Shown here in pieces: positions 11,180 to 20,375 of a stretch of 64,000 nt of DNA. A program made the translations under genes and the position numbers. The stretch comes from Blattamonas nauphoetae (lineage: Eukaryota > Preaxostyla > Oxymonadida): contig JARBJD010000137.1 of NCBI GenBank assembly GCA_033064195.1, forward strand, positions 1 through 64,000, in the 5' to 3' direction. Numbering within the stretch: the first letter of the stretch is position 1; each line of letters begins with the position of its first letter. The notes under the pieces are model-generated. The model was not told the origin of the DNA. It made no database searches and worked only from the letters and a program-made list of their open reading frames with translations.

Positions 11180-11755
11180 TCAAGTGAGGACGGTCTCCAA
11201 AATACAACCAATTGTCCAAGCGAACGTAATACTCATTCTTTGTTCGTAAATCGCGATATTTGAATGGCTCAAGTACCTTTGTGTATGTTCCAATGAGTTC
11301 ACAATTCTCTTTTTCAATTCATTTTCAACAAACGATTGTGTGTATCGTTTTCGTTTGTTCTGATGAGTTCTGAATCCTTTCATCCATTTTGATGGGATTA
11401 CTATCCATTCAATTCCTTCATGTCGATATGTTACTGGAGTACTTGAATGAGTGTATTCAGAAATGAGTTCACAATTCTCATTTTCATTGATTCAATAAGC
11501 TTCTCTTTGTACAACGATTTGCTGGTCGAAGATATTTCTGGCGATTCAGATGTGGTCTGTATCCTTTGACGAAACTATTGACGTACACTTGATAAGTTTC
11601 ATCTGGTTTCTCTTCGAGATAGTATTCGAAAGTGCTTCCTGTGAGATATGTTGTTCCTTGTCGATTGAGGAGTTGGAGGTGATTTCATTTTCAAATCTTC
11701 TTTGTCCAAAATTTCCAGTAGTTGTGTTGGTGTCAAGACGCTGCTCATTTTATAC
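11180..11755 (-). pseudogene. Decayed minus-strand gene related to the N-terminus of the fibre-like gene
   Basis: The start region near 11755 follows an AT-rich motif on the minus strand and opens MSSVLTPTQLLEIL. A later segment has an LIESM motif and a PVTY.HEGI motif that also occur near the N-terminus of the fibre-like gene (ALIESMREENCSLVSEY and VPVTYVHEGIK). This suggests two paralogous attachment or fibre-base proteins. It is broken (several breaks). The homology call is by eye. Confidence 0.35.
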
Positions 11756-12055
11756 AAATTAAAAATTGAATAAAAAGAAATCGACGTTGTTTTCTAAAAG
11801 TACTCAAAATTTGCTTCAAAAGACACTTTTCAAGAGGTCCGTTTTTCGCCTTTATTTTTGAATTTACGGCCAAATATTGACTACTCTGAAATGTCAATAT
11901 TTTCAGTAGTAAGTGAGATGGAAATTAGAATGAGTCATATTAAAAAATCAATTGGCTCTGAGATTCAAAATGATTTCTCGTTCCAATTCTCCTAGGAGTA
12001 TCACCTATGCCAGTTTGGTTCCCATTTCGCTTATACCACTACTTATAGTGTGGTG

Positions 12056-12749
12056 TGTCTTTTCAAAATTATTCGCTCATCTGGTGTTCCGCCCCATCTC
12101 GACTTGCCCTCATTAAAACTGATCTGATCCCTCAGCTCATCATTATTCTCAATCCACAGTCTCTTTCTTTTGAAGAAGCAGTTGATATCAACCTCCAACT
12201 CCTTTCAACCATCGACCGATTTCTCTCAGGCTCATAACGCCGTATTATCTTGCCAAACTCCCAATCAAAGATCGTGATGGATATCAAGCTGTCCACGAGA
12301 CAGTTTTGAAGCAAGTTCTCGTCCCTTCGGAGAGGTATATTAGCCATTTGTGTGAGAACCGATTTTCGACCATCGGCAATGAGCTATACACACATTTTCT
12401 GATCCTCATCGCCCAACTCCTCAAAATATCTACTTATTCTCAACCAACAATGGATTTTGTTCTTCGTATGCCAGTAGTTCTCACGATTCCAAGTTGTCTC
12501 ACATTCTTCGAAGTTGATGAATCAATCTACAATTTTCTGGATGAAATGAACGAGATCCAGCGAGAATGGGACAAAAAAGACAGAGACGCGCAACAGATGT
12601 GGAAGACAGTGCATCGAATGTTGAGAATGGAGGGCATCGAAGATGTGATTGAGGAAAAGCTACAAAACGACAAAAACAGAATGAAAGGAAGATGGATTAT
12701 CGACAGGTCGATTGGATGGAATAACCTGCTGGGCATGAATCTTCCATGA
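12056..12749 (+). pseudogene. Helical-repeat (ARM/HEAT-like) family protein, 3' part, frameshifted
   Basis: Host gene family member lacking its first half. The first readable part (LIWCSAPSRLALIKTDLIPQ) matches the middle of the intact relatives at 14254 and 18489, so everything before is missing, and the virus-like element lies directly upstream. The frame is lost near 12237 (TAA) relative to the relatives and resumes about 40 bases later with YQAVHETVLKQVLVPSERYI. From there to GMNLP it is open. The C-terminus has the family signature MWKTVHRMLRMEGIEDVIEE. It could be a pseudogene or a fragment of a gene cut by the insertion. Function of the family is unknown. Confidence 0.75.
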
Positions 12750-14253
12750 CGTTGGAAGAAACAGACCAGAACCAGCGATCATTTCGAACTGTTTTTGACT
12801 TGTTTTGGACAACAAACACTGTTTGTGTGCGCTCGTTATTGGGTGTGGCATCATCTCGTGATGTCGTTGGCCGAAACGATAGGGATTCTCTGTCGCCAGT
12901 CTCGCTCGATGGTCGCCACTCTCTCCTTCTCCTTCACCGCCACTCTCGCCATCCTCGTGTCTGCATTCTGAGCGAGCACAACGAGATGAAGAGAGATTCC
13001 ACAGCACACGTGGATCTCCATTCGATTGAGTCGACCATGCGGTTCAATACATCCATCTCGCGCCAGAATCAGAGCAAAGCGACAGATCTATTGGAATCAT
13101 CGCAAAACAAGCATTCCGAAGGAATTCACCAGCAAACTCTCCAACCAAACAACACCCTTCGCTCTCCCCGCTCAACCATTTCCCGCGTCTCTTCCTCGTT
13201 TCTCCCGGTTTAACCACCTCTCCACTGGCCATGCTGACAACTGTGGATGGATTTGAAAACGTCGAAAATGAACACAATGTTGATCTGCAGATGCTTCCAA
13301 GCCGTTTTCGATCCCTCTCCCTCACCACCCACACCTTCCCACTCCCCTCTGCCTCTCCCTCACCACCCACACCCTCCCACTCCCCTCTGCCTCTCCCTCA
13401 CCACCCATACCCTCCCACTCTCCCTCCGCATTCATGATCTCCTTCGCTCGTCAACCGACTCTTACGAAGACCATCCTCATTTCTTCGTCTCGTTTGATTC
13501 TGTCACCATTCCTGATTTGTTCCCAAACTGTCCCTCGCCACACATCCTCCCCAGTTCTGAATGACTCACTGGTTGCGTGGCTGCGCATTGCTCTCATCGT
13601 CCTCGTCATCATCCATCGAAGCAACTGCTTGCTGAACGTGTGGGTGAGAAGAAGGGACGTTGACATGCCAGCTCGTCCAACGGCATCACTCGCTCTTTGG
13701 CAATCCCACCCTCCTCTGCAATCAACTCGGCCGGCATCCGCACTCCAATGTCAGCTCCCTCACTCCACACGAGGGAGATTTTGCTCTTCCTCCACTTGCC
13801 GTCATCTCTGCCTGTATTGATCGGACTACAGTCGATCTGAGATCATTCGACGATGTGGTGAGGATCAGACAGAAGTCGCTGTTGCCTTCGATGTGCCAAC
13901 ATGAATTTGGAGACATGCGAAACCCCATATTCGGGTTTGATTTGATGAGCTCCATCGGCTGGGAGGACTAAACGATGCTCTCGAACAATGGTGATTCGGT
14001 TTATGTCTTCTGTTCTCGCTTTCTTCTTCTGTCTTCCTGCATGGTCTTACTCGTTCCCTCGTCGTTCAACATCATTTTGAAATCGACAACACGTTTCGTG
14101 TCGTTCGAGGCTTGCTCTTCATCCCTGGATGGTCTCTCTAATCAGGATGTGATGTTTTACTCTTCATTTTTGCCCAATTCTTTCATCTCACCCTCTTTAT
14201 TTCTGTCTATTTATCTCACCCATAACGAGTACTTGAACTAGAAGACAGAAGTA
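12750..14253. other. Intergenic spacer, pyrimidine-rich
   Basis: No gene supported. The first 200 bases match the 3' flank of the gene at 14254-15324 (see 15325), and a minisatellite lies at 13312-13425. Short open frames here are Ser/Pro/His-rich reading frames of CT-rich DNA. A weak minus-strand coding look around 13500-13955 could be an old gene remnant, but nothing is recognisable. Confidence 0.5.
13312..13425. repeat. 38-bp minisatellite, three copies
   Basis: Three near-identical units containing CTCTGCCTCTCCCTCACCAC, period 38. The same unit occurs in two copies near 17207-17260, so it is a dispersed local repeat of this spacer DNA. Confidence 0.8.
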
Positions 14254-15324
14254 ATGATCGCGTTTGACACAAAGACATCCCCCTCCACCGATTATCCTTG
14301 CCCTGGTATCTCTTCACACTGCTTTTTATGCTCTCCAGACTGTTTTGCATTCCTGAATTGGGATGAAGAAGACCTTGGTTCTGTAGACGAAAAATCTCTC
14401 GTCTTTCGGTCTCTCGTTGCGACTGTGAAGTTACAGCCTGCACTCGATGTCTCTCTGGAAGCGAAAGCCGTGAGATTTCTTCACTTTGTCGATACAGATG
14501 ATGAAGAAACAGCCGATGCTTTTCTCTTCAGCTTTGGGCGGACCACTGATGAATCTTTGACAAACTTCATCCAGTCCATTGTGACACTCATTTCTTCTGC
14601 CAGTCAGGACATCACCGTTGCAGCAATGAAGATGCTCAATATACTGTTCTGTTACTGTTCGAATAAAGTCCGACTTGCCCTCGTCAAAACGAATCTGATA
14701 CCTCAACTCATCAATACTCTCAATCCACTTTCTCTTTCGGTTGTAGAAGCAGAAGATGTCCAGATATATCTAATTCACATCATCTCCTATTCTTTCTGGA
14801 ACGCAACTCCGAATTATCTCTTCATCGTAGGAATTACAGATCTTAATGAACAACAAGCTGTACAAGAGACGGTCTTGAAGCAAGTTATCGTCCCTTCGGA
14901 GAACTATATATGCCATTTCTGTGTGAACCGCTTTTCGATCATCGATGGTGCGCTATCCCAATCTTTTCTAAAACTTCTGGCCCACCTCCTCCACATATCT
15001 CCTTACCATCCTCCAGTAATGGATTTCATCCTTCATATGCCTGTCGTTCCCACGATCCCGAGTTGTATCTCGTTCTTCGACAGAGATGAGTCAATCTGGA
15101 ATTGTCTGAGTGATATGATCGATGTCCAGCGAGAATGGGACAAAAAAGACAGAGACGCGCAACAGATGAGGAAGACAGTGCATCGAATGTTGAGAATGGA
15201 GGGCATCGAAGATATGATTGAGGAAAAGGTGTACAACGACCAAGACGAAGACGGAGAATATATTGTTCCCTACTCGATCGGATGGAACAATCAGCAAGGC
15301 ATGAATTTTCGTCGACCTCGATAG
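14254..15324 (+). CDS. Helical-repeat (ARM/HEAT-like) family protein
   Basis: About 345-356 residues, intact. The core is a series of amphipathic helices with leucine spacing typical of ARM/HEAT repeats (VTVAAMKMLNILFCYC, LALVKTNLIPQLINTL). A conserved N-terminal block FLNWDEEDLGSVDEKSLVFR is followed by LVATVKLQPALDVSLEAKAV, and there is a C-terminal RMLRMEGIEDMIEE signature. No signal peptide or membrane segment. ATG 14254 is followed at 14306-14338 by a 33-base GT...CAG stretch that may be a tiny intron. Both spliced and unspliced versions stay in frame (spliced: DYPCPDCFAFLNW, which matches the DCSPFLNW opening of relatives). It resembles proteins I recall as abundant hypotheticals in Blattamonas. 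Role unknown, probably protein-protein contacts. Confidence 0.8.
   Translation: MIAFDTKTSPSTDYPCPGISSHCFLCSPDCFAFLNWDEEDLGSVDEKSLVFRSLVATVKLQPALDVSLEAKAVRFLHFVDTDDEETADAFLFSFGRTTDESLTNFIQSIVTLISSASQDITVAAMKMLNILFCYCSNKVRLALVKTNLIPQLINTLNPLSLSVVEAEDVQIYLIHIISYSFWNATPNYLFIVGITDLNEQQAVQETVLKQVIVPSENYICHFCVNRFSIIDGALSQSFLKLLAHLLHISPYHPPVMDFILHMPVVPTIPSCISFFDRDESIWNCLSDMIDVQREWDKKDRDAQQMRKTVHRMLRMEGIEDMIEEKVYNDQDEDGEYIVPYSIGWNNQQGMNFRRPR
14306..14338 (+). other. Possible 33-nt intron
   Basis: GTATCTCTTCACACTGC...CTCTCCAG with a pyrimidine-rich 3' end. Removal joins a codon to give Asp just before CFAFLNW. A similar 48-base GT...TTTTTAG stretch sits at the same place in the gene at 18489. Both are multiples of three without stops, so splicing cannot be proven from sequence. 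Confidence 0.5.
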
Positions 15325-15530
15325 AAACAGACGAAAACCAGCGATCATTTCGAATAGTTTCTGACTTGTTTTGGACAGCAAACACTGCTTGCGTGTGATC
15401 TTTGTCGGTTCTGGCATCGCCTCATTGTTTCTTTTGCCAGAAATATTCAGATTCTCTCTCGCCACTCTCCCTCGATGGTCGCCACACACTTCTCCTTCAC
15501 CTTCGCCTCCACACTCGCACCCTCGCCATC
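15325..15530 (+). repeat. 3' flank shared with the family copy at 12056-12749
   Basis: The bases after this stop codon (GAAACAGACGAAAACCAGCG, then a TTTTGGACAGCAAACACTG block and a CTCGATGGTCGCCAC block) align with 12762-12960. The duplicated unit therefore included about 200 bases of downstream DNA. The copy at 18489 shares only the first 25 or so bases, implying an older split. Confidence 0.7.
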
Positions 15531-15737
15531 CTCATTGTTCTCCACAATTGTCATCACGTCATGAAACACAACCTCTACTCCCACTCCTGTTTCGTCTCTT
15601 CTCGTCCTCGGGACTGTTTTCTGCCCTCCATTTCCAATCCCACCGACATCAAAATCGTGTTTGCTCTCATTCTCATCCCAAACAAAGACTGTCTCCCATT
15701 CACAGTCTGTCCACTCCCCTCCTTTCGAGAGATTCCA

Positions 15738-16978
15738 TCAAACCAGAAATATCCAGCAAATCGGATGTCTTATGTGCTTTGGTGCCTTTTTATTTCTTTT
15801 CCGCCCATCGCACTCGAAACAGGGACCATCTTTGTCAGCCATCTGACCTGTCGGACGTGAAGCTGATTTGGTGCACTCAGCCACCCCAGCGTGGCAAGAG
15901 TCTTTTGGAAGTCGGTTTGTCTTTCTTTCTTTCGGAATCTTCCAGGTGAAAGGAGAAATCGCAACGATGGAAACGATCACTGTCAAATGATCTGTCTGTC
16001 CTTCAACGCTCAATCAGAGTTGGTGTTTGGTCGTCTTTCCTCCATCTCTTTTATCTGTTCTCTGATTTTGTTCAAGGAACGTTGCTCAGAATCGACCGAA
16101 TCACGCCACAAGAATGGTCAACTCCACTTCCTCAAGAAATGAAGGAACTCACGTAATAGTCACACCAGAGCATTAACGTACAATCTGACTGCTCATTTTG
16201 TTCTTCAAAAGTCCATTGACCAACTGCCAATGCCTGCTCTTCCACTCCAACATTCGTCGCGCCAAATCATCTGTGATACACAGTTTTGACGATCTCCATT
16301 CTTGGCCGCACTCTCCAAACTCTCTTCTGTTCACAGTGATGCACAAGTGATCTCTTCAACTTGATGCAGATGTAAATCGGGATGACAAAATTTGCCCGAC
16401 CAAAGCTCGGATTCTCCAGGGATCTCACGTTGATCTGCCCGCCCACCAAGATAGTGTCATCTTTCTTGATTGGTGACCCCAACTGTGTTTGCATAAAGCA
16501 CATAATTCTGCGCTCAGGTCGCTGAAAGACAACAGCACAACTTCGCTTCCGATTCATCCACATGAGCGATGCTGGGTGTTCGAACATCTCACCGATGATG
16601 TCAAGCAGCTCTGTGCAGTCTTGGAACCACAGAAATCACGGCCATCGAGTTCGACGGAACGCCCACCACTTCAAACCACTTTCCTCGTGAGGGACTTCGA
16701 AGTGACAACAACCGCTGGCAGTGCAGTGGAAGACCAAGAAATGACAGGCTGATTCAATCCAACACACACTGCAACACTTTCTCTTCACTGTCCGTATTCA
16801 ACAGATGGTCCGTCGAGTCGTGAATGGACTTGCAGGGATGTGAGTCTTTTGCACACTCCACGCTCGTTGACGCTTGCGCCGTTTCATGCAAAGAATCGAT
16901 GAACACGTTCTTGAACCTGAAGTATGTGAACAGAAATGGAACAGGTCCATCTCTTCCACGTAAGCCAATCGATCTCAT
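15738..16978 (-). pseudogene. Possible decayed host gene, unrecognised
   Basis: Several successive minus-strand open pieces have protein-like composition, for example FLFTYFRFKNVFIDSLHETA, then HPASLMWMNRKRSCAVVF and INVRSLENPSFGRANFVIPI, but they lie in different frames and no family is recognised. A gene broken by several frameshifts would explain this, as would a multi-exon gene with poorly visible introns. Chance is not excluded. Confidence 0.2.
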
Positions 16979-17206
16979 CCAAACAGAGCATTCGAGCGGT
17001 GAAAGCCAGACGGGTGCAGATTGAGCAAGAAGCGCTCAATCGACGCACTCTTCTCCAGACCTCCCTTCACGAGCACTGCTGCTCACAAACGAACCGACCT
17101 GGATCGCAAGAGATGCGGATCCAGACACCGACAAAGACACTCCGCCTCCCACTCAGTTCGGGTGCGATGACGAGCAGAATGTGAACGACAACGACAAATC
17201 CACTCG

Positions 17207-17260
17207 CCTCTGCCTCTCCCTCACTTCCCACACCCTCCCTCTGCCTCTCCCTCACCACTC
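17207..17260. repeat. CT-rich minisatellite, two copies
   Basis: Two copies of CTCTGCCTCTCCCTCAC, the same core as the three-copy array at 13312-13425. Confidence 0.6.
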
Positions 17261-18488
17261 TCGGTGTGGGGCGTGCTGGTGGCTTTTCATTCGAAGCACT
17301 CGCTACACTCAACTCGACTAGCTTCCTCCTTCGCTTTCTTTAGCTCTTCTTCGCTTTCTTGGTTCTTCACTCCTCTCATCCTTCCTCACCCAAATTCCAC
17401 TCCAAACTGGACGGGATGGGAAACAAAAACGAGAAATGGGGATGAAAGCGAAAAGAGTGAGTGGAACCGGAAGAACGAGGAAAAGGAGGAACGACACAGT
17501 GATGGCGAGAAAGAAAAGGACACCATCGACGAATTTAGAGAGCAAGAGACGAAAAGTGGAAGTGTGAGATGAAGACAGAAGCGAAAAAAGAAAGTCGAGC
17601 CCGCGACGAACAGAGAAAACAAGAAAAAGACGAGAAAAAATGACCGAGGATGTCGACGTGGCCGAATGCTGGACAAACACAACGGGTCATCTCGACATGG
17701 ATGTTCGGGAGAGAAGGAAGAAGAGTGAGAAGGAAAAGAGAGAGACAGAAGAGACAACGGGAAGAAAGCGCAAGAATCTCCTCCCACACATCTCTCCGCC
17801 TAGCTCCACCACGGCAGACGATACTCGGCGTCGCTTTTGGTCGCTCTCGCCGACGACACCGCAACTGATGACCAGCTGTCCCGCCACTCCTCCCAAAGCC
17901 AACCCCGACCGCACTCGAGGGAAGGGCAAGATTGATGTTTGCTGAATTCAGCCGAACCTGCACAAGCTAACTCCACGACGTGCACAGAAAGACCGACAGA
18001 ATGCCGACACTGCCGACCTCGTGACTTGCCACGTCATCTCTTCAGTGACCGTGATTCTGGGTGAGTACAAACGTGTCGGCATCATCGCCTTCGCTCACTC
18101 TATGCATCGGTGCTGTTTCGTGACTGCAGGGACCACTGGCGACACTGCTGTTCCTGTCGAGTCAATCGCAGTCGAGGCAGAAACAGACGATGAGAGGGCA
18201 GTCGAGAGTTGAGGAGAGGGGAGGTGTTGGTGAGTGAGTGTTGAGGGGAGGTGTTGATGGGCGAGAACACACGTGTCGTGTTGGAGGTGAAGCGGGTGGA
18301 TGCGAGACAGTATCCAGCGGGAGAGGAGAGAAAAGGATGGGATAGGGGAGGCTATTGAGAGTGAAGAAACAGACAGATGTCGAGCTGGTTGTGTCTGAGG
18401 CTGATAAAATGGAGGACAGGGCTCTGAAGGGAGGGGAAGAGATGAGGATTCGAGAGGAAATGATGACGAATCAATCTTTCACACATTC

Positions 18489-19607
18489 TTGTTTCTGACC
18501 CATAACGATAATTTTGTGACCGAGTCATACAGAATGGGCCAGATAATCAAAAGAAGAGACACCTCATCATGTACTGTCCACTCTGTTTTTTCTTCACACT
18601 GCTTTTCATGTTTTTTAGACTGTTCTCCTTTCCTGAATTGGCGTGAAGATCGACATGAATCTGGAGTCAAAAAAGCTGTCATCTTTCGATCTCTTGTTGC
18701 GACGATAAAGCTTCAACCTGCATTTGATGACTCTCTGGTGGCGAAAGCCGTGAAATTTCTCGAATCTGTGACTACAAAGAATCGGCAATTCTCATCTGGT
18801 TTTCTACGCAGCCTTGGACGAACTCCTGATGAATCATTGACTTGCTTCGTACAGTGCGTTGTGGTGCTTGTTTCAACAGACTATCAGGTCATTACCGCCG
18901 CAGCAATGAAGATCCTAGATACACTGATCTGGAGGTGTTCAGCCAAACTCCTCCTTACTTTCATCAAAGCTGATCTAATATCTCTGCTAATCATTTCTCT
19001 CAATCCACAGTCTCTTTCATTCGACGAAGCAGTCGAGATCCACATACACCTAATGAAAAGCATCCGTTCATGTCTCAGGCTCGCAACTCGGGATGGACTA
19101 GAACTCCTCAAAATTACAGATGACAATGAACAACAAGCTGTTCACGAGACAGTTTTGCAGCAAGTTGTTGTCCCTTCGGAGGAGTATATATGGCATTTAT
19201 GCGTGAACCGCTATTCGATCGTCGATGGTGACCAATCCGATAATTTTCTGACCCTCCTCACTGCCCTCCTCGAAATATCTCCATCCTATCCTCCAGCGAT
19301 GGATATCGTCGTTAATATTCCAGTCTTTCTCACGATCCCAAGTTGTCTCACATTGTTCGAGACTGTGTTCTCAACCTGGACTTTTCTGTATGATATGAAC
19401 GATGCCAAGAGGAAATGGAACAACCAAAGCGGAGATGTACAACAGATGGGGAAGATAGTGCAGCGATTGTTGAGAATGGAGGGCACCGAAGATGTGATTG
19501 AAGAAAAGCTGCCGAACGACCGAAAGGAATTTGCCGGAATATGGCTTGTTGACAAGTCAATTGAATGGAATAGCCAGCATGGAATGAACCTTCCGGCATA
19601 CTGGTAG
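18489..19607 (+). CDS. Helical-repeat (ARM/HEAT-like) family protein
   Basis: 372 residues if translated without splicing. Same plan as the gene at 14254: SPFLNWREDRHESGVKKAVI followed by FRSLVATIKLQPAFDDSLVA, leucine-rich helices (ITAAAMKILDTLIWRC, LTFIKADLISLLIISL), then QQAVHETVLQQVVVPSEEYI and QRLLRMEGTEDVIEEKLPND. Protein identity to the sister looks around half by eye. The N-terminus is uncertain: a 48-base GT...TTTTTAG segment at about 18577-18624 may be an intron (in frame either way), and the true start could be in a small upstream exon. Cytoplasmic by lack of signal or membrane segments. Function unknown. Confidence 0.75.
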   Translation: MFLTHNDNFVTESYRMGQIIKRRDTSSCTVHSVFSSHCFSCFLDCSPFLNWREDRHESGVKKAVIFRSLVATIKLQPAFDDSLVAKAVKFLESVTTKNRQFSSGFLRSLGRTPDESLTCFVQCVVVLVSTDYQVITAAAMKILDTLIWRCSAKLLLTFIKADLISLLIISLNPQSLSFDEAVEIHIHLMKSIRSCLRLATRDGLELLKITDDNEQQAVHETVLQQVVVPSEEYIWHLCVNRYSIVDGDQSDNFLTLLTALLEISPSYPPAMDIVVNIPVFLTIPSCLTLFETVFSTWTFLYDMNDAKRKWNNQSGDVQQMGKIVQRLLRMEGTEDVIEEKLPNDRKEFAGIWLVDKSIEWNSQHGMNLPAYW

Positions 19608-20375
19608 AAACAGACAAGAACCAGCGAAGAAATGACCAACTCCAAACTCTTTCGCTGGCCAAGTTCTGTCAATCCTCGCGTCTCTTCGTCATCAACACAG
19701 ACTTCGCGCTATTTTTTTGCACACACTTCATTGTGACCTTCGACGTGAAGTGTGGGGAAGATGTCCACTGACAGCCAGATCAACCCATAGTTGATTGTTG
19801 AATCACGCCACCATCCACAGACCTTTCATATGATGGTTTTTACTCATTATTCAGTGATTGTCTCTGTTCTCTGTTGTCCTCTCCACACTTGAACATTATG
19901 CAACAGACCGGTCATAATCAACAGACCATCAAAAAACCTCACCAAAAGATTCTTACCAGTCTCCATCAAAACCGTCATTCTACCAGTCTGAATCTGTACA
20001 AAGATGTCATAGACCTTTTTGCCGTGATTATGTGTCTGAACCCATGACACCCACCAACCCCACACTTAATCGTCACTCTTCCAATCGGAATAGACTCAAA
20101 ACGTCTTCTTTGGTCAATCGACGATTCAAAGCCTTTCAAAATCGGGCAACTCATGTTTCCAACTTTGACATTAGTTGCATTGGTCTCTCTTATCGGGAGA
20201 AATTGAGATCCCCAACATGACGACGACATCGTCGCAATTTAGAATGGATCAGGGATATCTATTCGATTTTTGGTATATATCTCTATCACTCGCATTTCTA
20301 CATGTTTTTTTGCTGATTTTCGTGCTTCCCTGCAATTTGGTCTAGCCCATTCAATTTTTCTTGAACTTCCAAATC
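19608..20375. other. Intergenic spacer
   Basis: Nothing recognisable apart from the first 25 bases, which match the 3' flank of the other helical-repeat genes. The last 60 bases before 20376 are T-rich and could hold the promoter of the next gene. Confidence 0.5.

Larger units (their letters stand above)
1..12055. mobile_element. Decayed virus-like element (Polinton / Polinton-like virus type), left end outside window
   Basis: A run of small, tightly packed genes on both strands that is unlike the flanking host DNA: AT-rich, no introns, and a shared T-rich motif a few bases before many start codons. Recognisable parts are a P-loop packaging ATPase relic, two tandem capsid-like genes, small MAPG-starting proteins and a fibre-like gene ending in an S74-type chaperone domain. 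This gene set is typical of Polintons, Polinton-like viruses and virophages. No DNA polymerase, integrase or terminal repeat is visible, so these may lie to the left or be lost. It looks broken, with roughly ten breaks overall, but most reading frames are still easy to read, suggesting moderate age. The right edge is placed near 12055 because homology to a host helical-repeat gene resumes there in mid-gene. The exact edge is uncertain. Confidence 0.7.
15531..18488. other. Long spacer with low-complexity tracts and possible gene remnants
   Basis: No intact gene supported. It contains a possible decayed minus-strand gene at 15738-16978, a CT-rich minisatellite at 17207-17260, purine-rich tracts around 17430-17780, and a GAGGGGAGGTGTTG-type short repeat near 18212-18260. 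Large open frames here are side effects of skewed base composition. Confidence 0.5.

Noticed and set aside
17318-17963. Several 80-140 codon open frames on both strands
   Set aside because: They arise from purine/pyrimidine-skewed, low-complexity DNA and have no domain or start context.
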